Source: a virus. Taken from it: a stretch of 64,000 nucleotides of DNA. The notes under the pieces are model-generated. The model was given only the letters and a program-made list of their open reading frames with translations. It was not told the DNA's origin and did not search any database. Positions 41,122 to 50,230 of this stretch are shown piece after piece (position 1 is the first letter of the stretch; each line of letters begins with the position of its first letter). Where the stretch lies: IMG/VR virus record IMGVR_UViG_3300007072_000008, positions 1 through 64,000 of that record. One strand, 5' to 3'. The position numbers and the translations under genes were made by a program.

Positions 41122-41590
41122 CTTATCAAAATCTAAACTTGGCAGTGAAAAGCTGCCAAGTTTAACTTTTATCTGTACGTTGTGTAACCGGGCTACACAC
41201 AGACGGGTTTCTGCTTGTCTTTGTGGAAATTCGATGTTTAAAGTGGCACGGTATATGCCGTTGATAAATTACCCTCTCGATCCTTATAGGAAACAGAATG
41301 ATGAAAGCGGATACAAATTGAACGCACCAGGGGGGAATGAAAGCAGTGTCGGAGGGGCTGAGAATTATCAGATTCCAACAGAGGGGGGCGACGATGATGT
41401 TGGAACTCCAAATGCTAATAGCGAAGATTTAACCCAAACAGATGCAATGAAAACTTTCACCAAACCAGCAAGAGATCATGCAACAGGACCACATAGTATG
41501 AATGCAAATATGCCAACCATGCCCCCTAATCCAAATGTATTTATAAGGACGAAGAATAAATTAAATACCAATTTTACAGGGAAATTTTAA
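41111..41590 (+). CDS. Small zinc-finger late protein
   Basis: 159 residues from the ATG at 41111, overlapping the end of the upstream gene by 11 bases; the open frame extends further left but only inside that gene. C-T-L-C-N near 27 and C-L-C-G-N near 41 form a compact Cys4 site. The remainder is Asn/Pro/Gly-rich and disordered. Probably a structural accessory protein. Confidence 0.65.
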   Translation: MPYNLSKSKLGSEKLPSLTFICTLCNRATHRRVSACLCGNSMFKVARYMPLINYPLDPYRKQNDESGYKLNAPGGNESSVGGAENYQIPTEGGDDDVGTPNANSEDLTQTDAMKTFTKPARDHATGPHSMNANMPTMPPNPNVFIRTKNKLNTNFTGKF

Positions 41591-41602
41591 CAAGAGGAAA
41601 AT

Positions 41603-42217
41603 ATGTATAAAGGTCAAGTAACATCAAAAAATAAAGGATTATTAATGTTGCCGACGTTAGGTAAGCGAGCTAAAGCATCTGGTGAAACATTTGCTATATC
41701 AGAAAAAGATTTTTGGAATGATGATATACAAAAAAGCTTGAAACAAGGTTTAATTGTATTCTTAGATAAAACCCCGGCTTTAAAAAAAGTAAAAATCGTA
41801 CAAAATATATCTACCAGTAGCATCGCTTTGGGGAAATATGGTATATTAAAGTCGATGGGAACTAAAGAAATAGATGAAGAAGACCTTAAGCATCCTGATA
41901 TTAGATTGCATATAGATAATAATAAATTGAAAGAAATTACCACCGCAAAACAAATAGTTAAAGGGGTTAAAGAGGAATCCCCTGTAGATAGGCCAATGAA
42001 ACCGGTTGTATATCAGCCAAAATCAGATTTGCAAGAAAAACCAAAAAAGAAAAAAGGTAAAACTGTAAAAAAGGTAAATACTGATAATCTTTTAATAGAA
42101 AATGGGATAGAAGCTGAGGAAAACACAGAAGATATCAAATTTGTAGATATAGAACAGGCAGAAGAACGCATATCGCAGCATCCTATATTGAGTAAAATAA
42201 AGACCAATAAGGAATAG
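41603..42217 (+). CDS. Hypothetical late protein
   Basis: 204 residues. A beta-rich N-terminal half (T-L-G-K-R-A, L-I-V-F-L-D-K-T-P-A) is followed by a Lys-rich disordered tail (P-K-K-K-K-G-K-T-V-K-K). Good AGAGGAAA site upstream. No family recognised. Confidence 0.7.
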   Translation: MYKGQVTSKNKGLLMLPTLGKRAKASGETFAISEKDFWNDDIQKSLKQGLIVFLDKTPALKKVKIVQNISTSSIALGKYGILKSMGTKEIDEEDLKHPDIRLHIDNNKLKEITTAKQIVKGVKEESPVDRPMKPVVYQPKSDLQEKPKKKKGKTVKKVNTDNLLIENGIEAEENTEDIKFVDIEQAEERISQHPILSKIKTNKE

Positions 42218-42233
42218 AGGGGTGCGTAACCAA

Positions 42234-42389
42234 ATGGTTAAAATAGTTACAAAAAAAGCAGCTAAAAGAAAAAAAGAACATAAGCTAAAAACCAAAAATA
42301 AAAAACTATTAAAACAATACTGGAGTCTGCTATACCCACTAGAAATGGTGGAAAGAATAACTATTGACAGGCCACAATATGACAAATAA
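42234..42389 (+). CDS. Very small basic protein
   Basis: 51 residues, with many Lys in the first half (A-K-R-K-K-E-H-K-L-K) and a short hydrophobic centre. It overlaps the next gene's start by 11 bases. Plausible because it fills the gap in a tightly packed operon. Confidence 0.5.
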   Translation: MVKIVTKKAAKRKKEHKLKTKNKKLLKQYWSLLYPLEMVERITIDRPQYDK

Positions 42390-43116
42390 GGAAACACTGA
42401 TATCGGATTTAGCTATGTTTAATGTCCATTTAGATAAGATGGACATTTGCCATTTTGTACTGAATGGAAAACAATATAACGAGTCAGTAACTACAGCACA
42501 AAATATATTTCAACAAAGAATAGACCAAAATCGAACAATTTTTTTTGAATTGTGGCACGAAATTATCAATCTTATAAGAGATCATATTCCCTCTGTTTAT
42601 CTATCAAATGATAGTACGCAGCACCTGTTTATTAATGCTATAAAAAATATATACTTACTAAGCAAAAGATTCTCCCTTAAAGGTAAAAAGCATATTGTAA
42701 GTATATTAAACAAGGATTGTGATGAATTTTCAGAAGATTTTATGATTGAATGTATTGATCGATCAATTTGTGTATTTTGGGTATATCAACTTATAAGAAT
42801 AGATTTGCTAATTATTAAAATGCTAGAACAGTTGTCGGTAACTAAAGAAGCTTCTGGATCAGTGGGACATATTGATTTAACTATGCAAGAACGGGTGTAT
42901 CCTATGGGTGATTACCCCCCTGAAACAGAGCCAGATGTATCATATCTGCACCCACTATGGACACGTAAGTTTTTACAATATGATATACAGCATGGAAAAA
43001 CAACTTATAATATAGAAGACGAAGTTTATCGTAATATGAATGAACCTTATGGGTATAAGCTTCGAGAAGAAAGACAGCCCAATAGAGAATTATCTAGAGT
43101 TACTACAGGTCCATAA
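42379..43116 (+). CDS. Hypothetical late protein
   Basis: 245 residues from the ATG at 42379. Helical, with a more polar C-terminal tail containing R-V-Y-P-M-G-D-Y-P-P-E. No known domain. Within the operon between small proteins and the winged-helix-like protein. Confidence 0.7.
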   Translation: MTNKETLISDLAMFNVHLDKMDICHFVLNGKQYNESVTTAQNIFQQRIDQNRTIFFELWHEIINLIRDHIPSVYLSNDSTQHLFINAIKNIYLLSKRFSLKGKKHIVSILNKDCDEFSEDFMIECIDRSICVFWVYQLIRIDLLIIKMLEQLSVTKEASGSVGHIDLTMQERVYPMGDYPPETEPDVSYLHPLWTRKFLQYDIQHGKTTYNIEDEVYRNMNEPYGYKLREERQPNRELSRVTTGP

Positions 43117-43117
43117 T

Positions 43118-43522
43118 ATGTTTAAAGAGTTTAAAACATCGCAATCTTTAATGGATTATCTATACACACTTATGCCAGAGGTGACTCAATTTCATACAAT
43201 AAAGATAAGGCCATCAGTGAACAATAAAGCCGCTCAATCATTATATACGATGTGGAAAAATAATGGTATAGATGCATTTGCAATTAAAAAACCCAATTTT
43301 ATAACTAGAGATGAAGTTGAATTGCTTGAAAGAGAAGGTTTGGCTAAGGAAAACGGGGATCGGTTTATAATAACCGATAAAGGAAAAACTGTTATAAAAA
43401 CCATGATATTAGGAGATAATCGATCCGCATTTGATAAAAACCAAGAAGCTATTGACTTCAGTACTGCACAAGCAAATATCCAACGTAAAAACAAAACTAT
43501 TAAAATAGCACGTAAAAAATGA
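43118..43522 (+). CDS. Small protein with winged-helix-like segment
   Basis: 134 residues from the ATG at 43118, one base after the upstream stop. The middle (I-T-R-D-E-V-E-L-L-E-R-E-G-L-A-K-E-N-G-D-R-F-I-I-T-D-K-G) resembles a winged helix-turn-helix, with T-D-K-G as in many wHTH domains. DNA binding is inferred. It overlaps the next gene by four bases. Confidence 0.65.
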   Translation: MFKEFKTSQSLMDYLYTLMPEVTQFHTIKIRPSVNNKAAQSLYTMWKNNGIDAFAIKKPNFITRDEVELLEREGLAKENGDRFIITDKGKTVIKTMILGDNRSAFDKNQEAIDFSTAQANIQRKNKTIKIARKK

Positions 43523-43896
43523 TTATTGCAATAGATATAATACCTATATATAAAGATATAAAAGAGGAAATAGTAAATGACCTCTTTTGGTATGATACCA
43601 ATTCTCATATTTTACATCGATGGAAAGGATCAAAATTAGGATTTAAATACCAAAATGGGCAAACTATAGCATATCCAATAAAAGAATACAAAGTAGCACA
43701 TAAAATAGATACCAATGAAAAAGATATATTAGATTGGATAGAAAATACAGAAGACATATCTATTATAGGTCAAGATAATAAAGAAATAGTTATTTCATTT
43801 CCAGATAATAAACAAAATGAAATAGAAGACGAATTGTATGAAAAACGCTTTAGATACGAAATAATTAATTATGCTGAAAGTCAAAATAGCAGATAA
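43519..43896 (+). CDS. Hypothetical late protein
   Basis: 125 residues, ATGA-coupled to the gene before and overlapping the DUF192 gene by 26 bases. Mixed alpha/beta, with W-K-G-S-K-L-G-F-K-Y. No family recognised. Confidence 0.65.
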   Translation: MIIAIDIIPIYKDIKEEIVNDLFWYDTNSHILHRWKGSKLGFKYQNGQTIAYPIKEYKVAHKIDTNEKDILDWIENTEDISIIGQDNKEIVISFPDNKQNEIEDELYEKRFRYEIINYAESQNSR

Positions 43897-44785
43897 TCCT
43901 TATACTCTTGAAAAAGGATTGATGTTTGTTGAACACTTGCCCGAAGACGAGGGGATGCTGTTTGTGTTTGGTTCTAGTAGAATTCTTAATTTTTGGGGTA
44001 AAAACACCCTCATCCCGTTAGATATAGCTTTTATTGAAAACAATAAAATAGTAAAAATAAAACATATAAAAACTCTAGATTTAAACAATGTGTCTAGTGA
44101 AGTAAAGTGTTCAATGGCTTTAGAGGTAAACAAAGGATATTTTAGTAAAAATAAAATTTATGTAGGTAGTAGTATAACCATAGATAAACCTGTTAAAATG
44201 GGATTACCGTTCGATGAAGCAGTAATTTATTTCAATAAAGGAGAAAATTTAGAGGAATTTACCAACACTTTAAAGAAAACAAGCCAGGATACGTCTAATA
44301 ATAAAATTGGACGACCAGATGATGTGGTGGGTGTGCCCATAAACACAGAAGAACAAACGTTGCCGGTAGTTGATTCGGAAAATATAGGAGAAATATTAGA
44401 AGATGATATTATTGAAGAGGAGACGGGAACAGAACAGCATTTAGGAACAGAAGTCACACAGTTGGAAACAGCAAAGCCAGAAGAACCCAAAATTGTCGAA
44501 CCTACAGTTAAAGAATATCCTCTTTTTGATACAGCATATGCGGCAACAGAATGGGCAGAAAAGAATGGAGAAGTGATTCGTATATCATATGTAACCAAGC
44601 ATGGTAAAAAGATTACTAGAGATATTGAACCACACGGTAAATTCCATTCTGACTCTACTTATAGGCAAATTTTAGTAGCTTGGGACCAAACAATAGGAAA
44701 TATAAGAGCTTTTATAGTGACTAATATATATGAATGGGCATTTGTTGGTAAGAAGTTTAACAAAAAGTTTATGGTTAGAGCATAG
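43871..44785 (+). CDS. DUF192-domain protein with C-terminal extension
   Basis: 304 residues. The first about 105 match DUF192: L-E-K-G-L-M-F, G-M-L-F-V-F, F-W-G-K-N-T-L-I-P-L-D-I-A-F-I and C-S-M-A-L-E-V-N-K-G-Y-F. An acidic linker follows, then a C-terminal domain (R-I-S-Y-V-T-K-H-G, I-E-P-H-G, N-I-R-A-F-I-V-T-N-I) vaguely like a WYL-type beta fold. DUF192 proteins have unknown or poorly defined roles; here it sits in the head operon. Confidence 0.8.
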   Translation: MLKVKIADNPYTLEKGLMFVEHLPEDEGMLFVFGSSRILNFWGKNTLIPLDIAFIENNKIVKIKHIKTLDLNNVSSEVKCSMALEVNKGYFSKNKIYVGSSITIDKPVKMGLPFDEAVIYFNKGENLEEFTNTLKKTSQDTSNNKIGRPDDVVGVPINTEEQTLPVVDSENIGEILEDDIIEEETGTEQHLGTEVTQLETAKPEEPKIVEPTVKEYPLFDTAYAATEWAEKNGEVIRISYVTKHGKKITRDIEPHGKFHSDSTYRQILVAWDQTIGNIRAFIVTNIYEWAFVGKKFNKKFMVRA

Positions 44786-44794
44786 GGAGTAAAT

Positions 44795-46036
44795 ATGAGA
44801 ATTATACAGGATATTGTTAAATTAGCTAATAAATTGGATGCAAATCCTTCTACCAAACAAATGGCTTATGAGCTTGATGATATCGCTACTTGCTTGCTAA
44901 AAACCGCACAATATATTGGATCTCAAGGGTATTGGGTTAGAAATAGTAGATGTTGGTCCAATTGTTATAGGTATAAACGATACAGTTCGCCCACTAAGCC
45001 ATCTCAAGATATTTGGTTCGAATGCCAAAAAGAATTTCAAGAATCAATAAATAAAGATGGTGGCCAATGGGATAAATATGCGCATATGACTGGCCATACC
45101 AAATTGGCATCTGTTGATAATAGTTTAGAAGTAGTTAATAGGATGGAAAACAGTATTCAAACGCATTATGCAATAATACAAAAAGTTGCGGCAGAGAATG
45201 TGGCAAAGGTGGCTGACAGTTTAAATGGTTCTTTAAAGACAGAAGCAGAAGAACTGTCTAAAAAAATAGTAGAAGCCGCTTGGGGGCAGAATAAGTGGTG
45301 GAATCCTTCTACTTGGTTTGGAAAAAATAAGAGATTAAAACAATTAGAGCAGTATTTATTAAACCTTGATGCTTTAGGAAGGCAGAGGCGGTCAGATAAA
45401 AACGGTTATGCTATATACTCCCCAGAGTACGAAAAAGCTTGGCAAGATTTTAATTATTATTACTATAAAAATATTAGAGACATACCACCTGAATTGCGAA
45501 ATGTAATGGATCAGTTAAAGGAGACGCAAGCAGGACAACGTTTACCCGCTATACAGAAAGCATTACAGTCTGTGAAACAATATAATTTACAACAAGCTAG
45601 AGGCACAAAAACAGAAACCAACACCAACACCAACACCAACACCAACACCAACACCAACGCCAACGCCAACACCAATACCAATACCAACACAACAACAACA
45701 GACACAACAGACATAAATTCGTTTATAAAAGTATTTGAACAGTACAAACATGATCCACAATTTCAAAAAGCGATGAAAAAATTGATTCAATATCAACCAA
45801 AAGCGAAGCTGGGGCCATCGAGGACTAATGCTCCAAAGGTTAATTTATTAAGGGATAAACCAACAAAGACCAACAGAAAAAACAATCGTACACAAAAAAA
45901 TCCACAGGTTGTTCCAGAAGCAGGGAATTATACAGGTTTCTCAGGTGACTTATCTAATTATCAGAATGTTAAAGCTATAGGTACACCAGTAACCCTAGCC
46001 AGTAATAGTAAAAAGACAATTTTTAAACTATCATAA
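44795..46036 (+). CDS. Structural/internal protein with TN-repeat linker
   Basis: 413 residues. N-terminus M-R-I-I-Q-D-I-V-K-L-A-N-K-L, then K-T-A-Q and a Cys/Tyr/Trp segment. A long helical middle follows, then a Thr-Asn repeat (about 271-306) encoded by an ACCAAC-type hexanucleotide array, and a basic tail. The K-x-A-[SQ] motifs also occur in other structural proteins of this block. Probably a head or tail accessory protein. Confidence 0.65.
   Translation: MRIIQDIVKLANKLDANPSTKQMAYELDDIATCLLKTAQYIGSQGYWVRNSRCWSNCYRYKRYSSPTKPSQDIWFECQKEFQESINKDGGQWDKYAHMTGHTKLASVDNSLEVVNRMENSIQTHYAIIQKVAAENVAKVADSLNGSLKTEAEELSKKIVEAAWGQNKWWNPSTWFGKNKRLKQLEQYLLNLDALGRQRRSDKNGYAIYSPEYEKAWQDFNYYYYKNIRDIPPELRNVMDQLKETQAGQRLPAIQKALQSVKQYNLQQARGTKTETNTNTNTNTNTNTNANANTNTNTNTTTTDTTDINSFIKVFEQYKHDPQFQKAMKKLIQYQPKAKLGPSRTNAPKVNLLRDKPTKTNRKNNRTQKNPQVVPEAGNYTGFSGDLSNYQNVKAIGTPVTLASNSKKTIFKLS
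45620..45692 (+). repeat. ACCAAC/AACACC microsatellite
   Basis: About twelve tandem hexanucleotide copies with a few substitutions, in frame, encoding alternating Thr-Asn. Confidence 0.9.
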
Positions 46037-46047
46037 GGAGAAATTAT

Positions 46048-46479
46048 ATGAAGTTTGTTAGCAATTTTATTTCCACTCAAAGCAATCCGCCTACATTGTC
46101 TGATATAATCAAGGCAGCGCAAACGAAGGTTGCTATGTCAAACAAGGTGGTTAAAACAGCCGCTGGGTTAGATAACTTTGGCGACAAGAAAGCCCCTCCT
46201 TTCAAAAAGAAAAAGAAAAAGAAAGAAGAAGAAGAATACATAGAGGTTGAGTGCGAAGAAGAAGAAGAAGAAGAAGAAGAAGAAGAAGAAGATAAAAAGG
46301 AAGCTTGTGGGCGCAAAGGTAAGTCTAAGTGTAAGAAGTCAAAGACTTCAAAACGAGCCAGCAATCGCAAGTGGGTTGTATTAGCCAATTTAACCAAAGA
46401 ACAAAAGAACTTCTTGCGCGAAGAATTAGAAAAATTCTGGACTAAGAAGTTTGTTGATGCTTTGTTAGCTGATCAGTAA
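46048..46479 (+). CDS. Acidic poly-Glu protein
   Basis: 143 residues: K-T-A-A-G-L, a Lys run, then Glu tracts (up to twelve in a row) encoded by GAA repeats. Four Cys follow (E-C-E; A-C-G-R-K-G-K-S-K-C) with a helical C-terminus (E-E-L-E-K-F-W-T-K-K-F). The C-terminal helix is the most protein-like part. Structural-block accessory protein of unknown function. Confidence 0.65.
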   Translation: MKFVSNFISTQSNPPTLSDIIKAAQTKVAMSNKVVKTAAGLDNFGDKKAPPFKKKKKKKEEEEYIEVECEEEEEEEEEEEEDKKEACGRKGKSKCKKSKTSKRASNRKWVVLANLTKEQKNFLREELEKFWTKKFVDALLADQ

Positions 46480-46531
46480 TTGTATACTGATGTATATATT
46501 AACTGTTAATACCCAGAAAGGGATAGAATAA

Positions 46532-47377
46532 ATGTCTATTATACCAACTGGTAAGCGTAAAGACATGGTTGGACAAACATTCAAGAATGGCAACGATATA
46601 TTGCCTATAGGTTTGTACGCGCAAACCAGAGAGCCAATAATCCCGGTAGAGCGTGATTTGGTTCAACAAACACCAGTTGCCCCATCTCTTGCAAACCTAC
46701 TTACCACATCGGTTTCTCCACCACTAAAACAATCCGTTGATAAAGAAGATATAACAAATAACCCTTCCGTAGATACAAGTTTTAAAGATAATACAGATGC
46801 TAAAGATAATACAGATGCTAAAGATAATACAGATGCTAAAGATAATACAGATGCTAAAGATAATGCTAACGAGGGGGTACGTAAAAATTTAGATGATACA
46901 GAAGAATCTGATGAGAACGATATATCTAAATTAGTTATTAAGTCTCTTACAGAGTGGGGTTGGCCTCTGAGACATGTTGTTAAATATAGAAAAAATATGG
47001 TTAAAGAAAAGCTTACTCCAGATGGATATGGCGGCATAAAAAAAGATATTACTATTACAGCCCCAAATAACTATTATGGTAAAAATAAATTAATTAGTGA
47101 TAAGGATTATAGTTCATTAGTTAATCAGATACGAAGTAAAGCAAAATTGCGATGGACAGGTGGAAATCGCAGCGGTGAAGTAATGACTATACAATTTTCA
47201 TCTGAATCTGTTAATGAAATGCAAGATCCTGTAGATGAAAAGTTAAATCGCATATATGGTAAGCCAGGAAAACAGGTTACTGGCGAAAAAGAAGCTACTT
47301 TGAGTGAAATGATTAAATCTCGCAGAAACGATTTATTTAACATTATGAGGAAAATTGCACAAGGAGATAGAAAATGA
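46532..47377 (+). CDS. Structural-block protein with DNTDAK repeats
   Basis: 281 residues. A disordered N-terminus, four copies of D-N-T-D-A-K encoded by an 18-bp repeat (46783-46866), then a folded region (W-G-W-P-L-R-H-V-V-K-Y, I-R-S-K-A-K-L-R-W-T-G-G) and a C-terminus M-R-K-I-A-Q. It overlaps the next gene by four bases. Confidence 0.65.
   Translation: MSIIPTGKRKDMVGQTFKNGNDILPIGLYAQTREPIIPVERDLVQQTPVAPSLANLLTTSVSPPLKQSVDKEDITNNPSVDTSFKDNTDAKDNTDAKDNTDAKDNTDAKDNANEGVRKNLDDTEESDENDISKLVIKSLTEWGWPLRHVVKYRKNMVKEKLTPDGYGGIKKDITITAPNNYYGKNKLISDKDYSSLVNQIRSKAKLRWTGGNRSGEVMTIQFSSESVNEMQDPVDEKLNRIYGKPGKQVTGEKEATLSEMIKSRRNDLFNIMRKIAQGDRK
46783..46866 (+). repeat. 18-bp tandem repeat
   Basis: Four full and one partial identical copies of AAAGATAATACAGATGCT. 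Confidence 0.9.
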
Positions 47378-48222
47378 TTATAAAAGTATCTAGCCATATT
47401 GATTGGCTTGAGAGTTCGGAGAGTAGTGATATTAATAGACCAAGTATTAGCAAATCTGCTATGGATGCTTTTGAAGCGGTGGTACACAAGAGAGCCGCTA
47501 ACCTAAGAGCATTAGGCATGTCTGATGACCAAATTGCTGTTAAATTTAATCTACAGAAAGATTACATATCTAATTTACTTAAACCAGTCACTAAAGTAGC
47601 TTGTGCTTGTGAATCAAGACCTGAACCAACACCCAAAGACAATTATGCTGATGGTGCGTTACAGGCGTATAATGCACTTCATAATATCAAAAACTCTAAA
47701 GAATTTAATAATAAGCCTATATTGGCACACAAAATATTAGCGTCTAGAAAAGGCGATATTACTGATATAGGGGGTCCGCGTAGACAGATAAAATTTGATT
47801 CGTCTAATAGTATTTGGGACAGCGAGGTTTTAAGCCGGCAGTCAAAAATTAAAGGTAACGATGAAAAACTGAAAACCAAGAAAGAGAAAATAGCGCAGCA
47901 AAGAGAGGAAATGAAAGAAATATCTAGATACCAAACTATAGACGGCAAATCATTAAAAGAGTATATAGAAAATAATGATTTGACAAAAGGAAATAGTATA
48001 CAAAGTTTGTCTGGCAAAGAAAGTTATTCGTATGATAAAAAAATTCCTATTAATGGGATAAGCATTTTTGAAAATAGTTTCGATAAAATCCCTGAAAAAA
48101 CAGAAGGTGAAAAGCTAGCAAATAAGGTGTCGAAAAATGATCGTAGCTGGTTAAATAATACTAAATCTTTAACTACTAAAGATATATTTAATAAAATGGT
48201 AGACAGCTTAACTGGGAAATAA
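47374..48222 (+). CDS. Hypothetical structural-block protein with HTH-like segment
   Basis: 282 residues. Near residues 45-70, A-L-G-M-S-D-D-Q-I-A-V-K-F-N-L-Q-K-D-Y-I resembles a helix-turn-helix. A basic and highly charged region follows. K-V-A-C-A-C-E is near 75. No family recognised. Confidence 0.65.
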   Translation: MIIKVSSHIDWLESSESSDINRPSISKSAMDAFEAVVHKRAANLRALGMSDDQIAVKFNLQKDYISNLLKPVTKVACACESRPEPTPKDNYADGALQAYNALHNIKNSKEFNNKPILAHKILASRKGDITDIGGPRRQIKFDSSNSIWDSEVLSRQSKIKGNDEKLKTKKEKIAQQREEMKEISRYQTIDGKSLKEYIENNDLTKGNSIQSLSGKESYSYDKKIPINGISIFENSFDKIPEKTEGEKLANKVSKNDRSWLNNTKSLTTKDIFNKMVDSLTGK

Positions 48223-48223
48223 C

Positions 48224-50218
48224 ATGCCTAATAAAACAATTGATACTTTAACTGGTTTAGAAGAGCAAATGGAAGAAGCAGTAGATATTGCGATTGGTGG
48301 GCAACCTTTAAAACCAGATGGGACTCCTATAACCGATCCTGCTGAATTAAAACAATATAACGCAGAAACCCAACAAATGGGTGATAAAATTAAGGGATTA
48401 GGAGATGTTATTAAAGAAATTGGTAATCAAAAGAAAGACATGAGTGAAGAATTAACAGAAACACTAGCTTCTACATATTTTTCTATCAAAGATGCTCAAC
48501 TAAATAATTTGCCAGATGTTGCTAGAAATGAATTTACTAGCACCACTCAGGGTGGGGTGTCCTCGCAGGGAGGTGCTGGAGATTTAGAAGAAGATATATT
48601 ATTAGAAAATTCTAATTCGGAATTTTCTATTGAAAATATGCATTTTTCTAGTGCTTCTGATGTGATTGATGCTTTAGAAGCAATAGGCAACCCAGAAGAA
48701 GCGTCTCAACAGTTTTTTAGACGTTTTGGTAAAGATAACGGATTTACAGAAGACCCCGATATGCCTGGTCGTATTAGCGCAGACGATGATACGATTCGAG
48801 ATCCGATCAATGAATTTTTTAGTACCAATGATAAAGATGTGAAAGAAAAAATAGCTGAATTTTTATACACAACTGTAATATCAGAAGATGCAAAAGAAGA
48901 GGACACCGTGCCCCCAAAAGAAGAAGGGGCTAATGATAATTCTTTAAACAACACACTGTCCTATATACATCCCGCAATCATAAAAATTGTTAAGTATACT
49001 GAAAATTACATCAAAAAAATAGCAGAAGAACATCATAAAAATGTACCCTACAATTCTTCTTTTAATTTGGTAAAAGAAGCTCAGCATAAGAGTTTTGAAA
49101 ACGTTATTATGTATGGTCCTAGTGATAAGGTAGATGCGTTTACTGGAATGCCTATTTCAGATTGGCATTTAGTAGAACGTAATAAAGGTTTTGGGCTAAA
49201 AATTGAAGAAATTTGGAATATAGACTGGGAAGTATTGTGGCGCGGTTATGTGATGGATAAATATTCGGCTCCACATAAGGATAAAGATGGGAATTGGGTT
49301 GGTGGCTATATTCAAGATCGTTTTGAGGTCGATAAATATATTCCGTCTTATAATAATATGCAATTGGCTCCTGGCGAGCGTCGTCGGGCTACACCTCCAG
49401 AATATAGTCATACTGAAGCTCGTTTAGAAGCTGCCCGTGAAAAAGGCAAACCTTTTAATTGGGCCAAAGAAGCATCTTCTGTGCAAACAGTCAACAAGTA
49501 TGCTAAAAATAAGAGAGGGCAAACAGCTTCTATAAATATATATGCTTCTGATAATGATTTATATGAGAAGGGCTATAAAGACGGAAAAGATGGCGAAGAG
49601 ATGGGTTTCCCGGATAACGATATATATATGTGTGGCTATTCAGAAGGGGTTAAAAGTAATAGAGAAATGTACAGGGAACATAAAGAAACAGATGAAGATA
49701 TAGTTGAAAATCTATCAAAAAAAAAAGTAATCCAGTCTAATAATTCTGGCATTTTTTCTGTCAAGGTAAAGCAACCGCAAAGATGGTGTCCTTATTGTGG
49801 TTCTAAAATGCGCAATGCTCTTACACCTACGGACCCGACGGGGGCTACAGGTCGTACTAAAAAATTTAAAGGCAATCCTGATGAATGTCCTAATTGTCAT
49901 AGAATAGTTATCAACCCACTTACTAGCGATCCACAAATGAACCGTTCTAATCCCGGTCAATCAGGAAGTCCAGTAAACATTCAAAATAATCAATATATAC
50001 AACAGGGTGTGCCATTAAAGGCTACTAGTGGCATCTTTTTTGATGGTAAACAATTTGTATGTTACAAGGAAGGACAAAAGACTTTGTTTGATACTTTTGA
50101 GGATGCAGAAAATTATAATAAAGACGATGAAGAATTGTGGGAAAAGCCTGTAGATATGATAAATGAGGAACAAGAGGAAATATTATCTACAATGGATAAT
50201 CTCGCTATAGATGGATAA
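48224..50218 (+). CDS. Large structural-block protein with zinc ribbon
   Basis: 664 residues. Helical N-terminus, an acidic middle, a W/Y/G-rich region around 300-400, and near 520-560 a zinc ribbon (W-C-P-Y-C-G-S-K-M ... E-C-P-N-C-H-R). It directly precedes the portal gene. Possibly a portal- or neck-associated protein; no homologue recognised. Confidence 0.65.
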   Translation: MPNKTIDTLTGLEEQMEEAVDIAIGGQPLKPDGTPITDPAELKQYNAETQQMGDKIKGLGDVIKEIGNQKKDMSEELTETLASTYFSIKDAQLNNLPDVARNEFTSTTQGGVSSQGGAGDLEEDILLENSNSEFSIENMHFSSASDVIDALEAIGNPEEASQQFFRRFGKDNGFTEDPDMPGRISADDDTIRDPINEFFSTNDKDVKEKIAEFLYTTVISEDAKEEDTVPPKEEGANDNSLNNTLSYIHPAIIKIVKYTENYIKKIAEEHHKNVPYNSSFNLVKEAQHKSFENVIMYGPSDKVDAFTGMPISDWHLVERNKGFGLKIEEIWNIDWEVLWRGYVMDKYSAPHKDKDGNWVGGYIQDRFEVDKYIPSYNNMQLAPGERRRATPPEYSHTEARLEAAREKGKPFNWAKEASSVQTVNKYAKNKRGQTASINIYASDNDLYEKGYKDGKDGEEMGFPDNDIYMCGYSEGVKSNREMYREHKETDEDIVENLSKKKVIQSNNSGIFSVKVKQPQRWCPYCGSKMRNALTPTDPTGATGRTKKFKGNPDECPNCHRIVINPLTSDPQMNRSNPGQSGSPVNIQNNQYIQQGVPLKATSGIFFDGKQFVCYKEGQKTLFDTFEDAENYNKDDEELWEKPVDMINEEQEEILSTMDNLAIDG

Positions 50219-50230
50219 TGAGGTAAAAAA

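Noticed and set aside
40979-41590. Longer version of the zinc-finger late gene
   Set aside because: The N-terminal extension overlaps most of the preceding gene's end in another frame; the ATG at 41111 is more credible.
45620-45692. CRISPR-like repeat array
   Set aside because: Hexanucleotide microsatellite without spacers, in frame in a coding gene.
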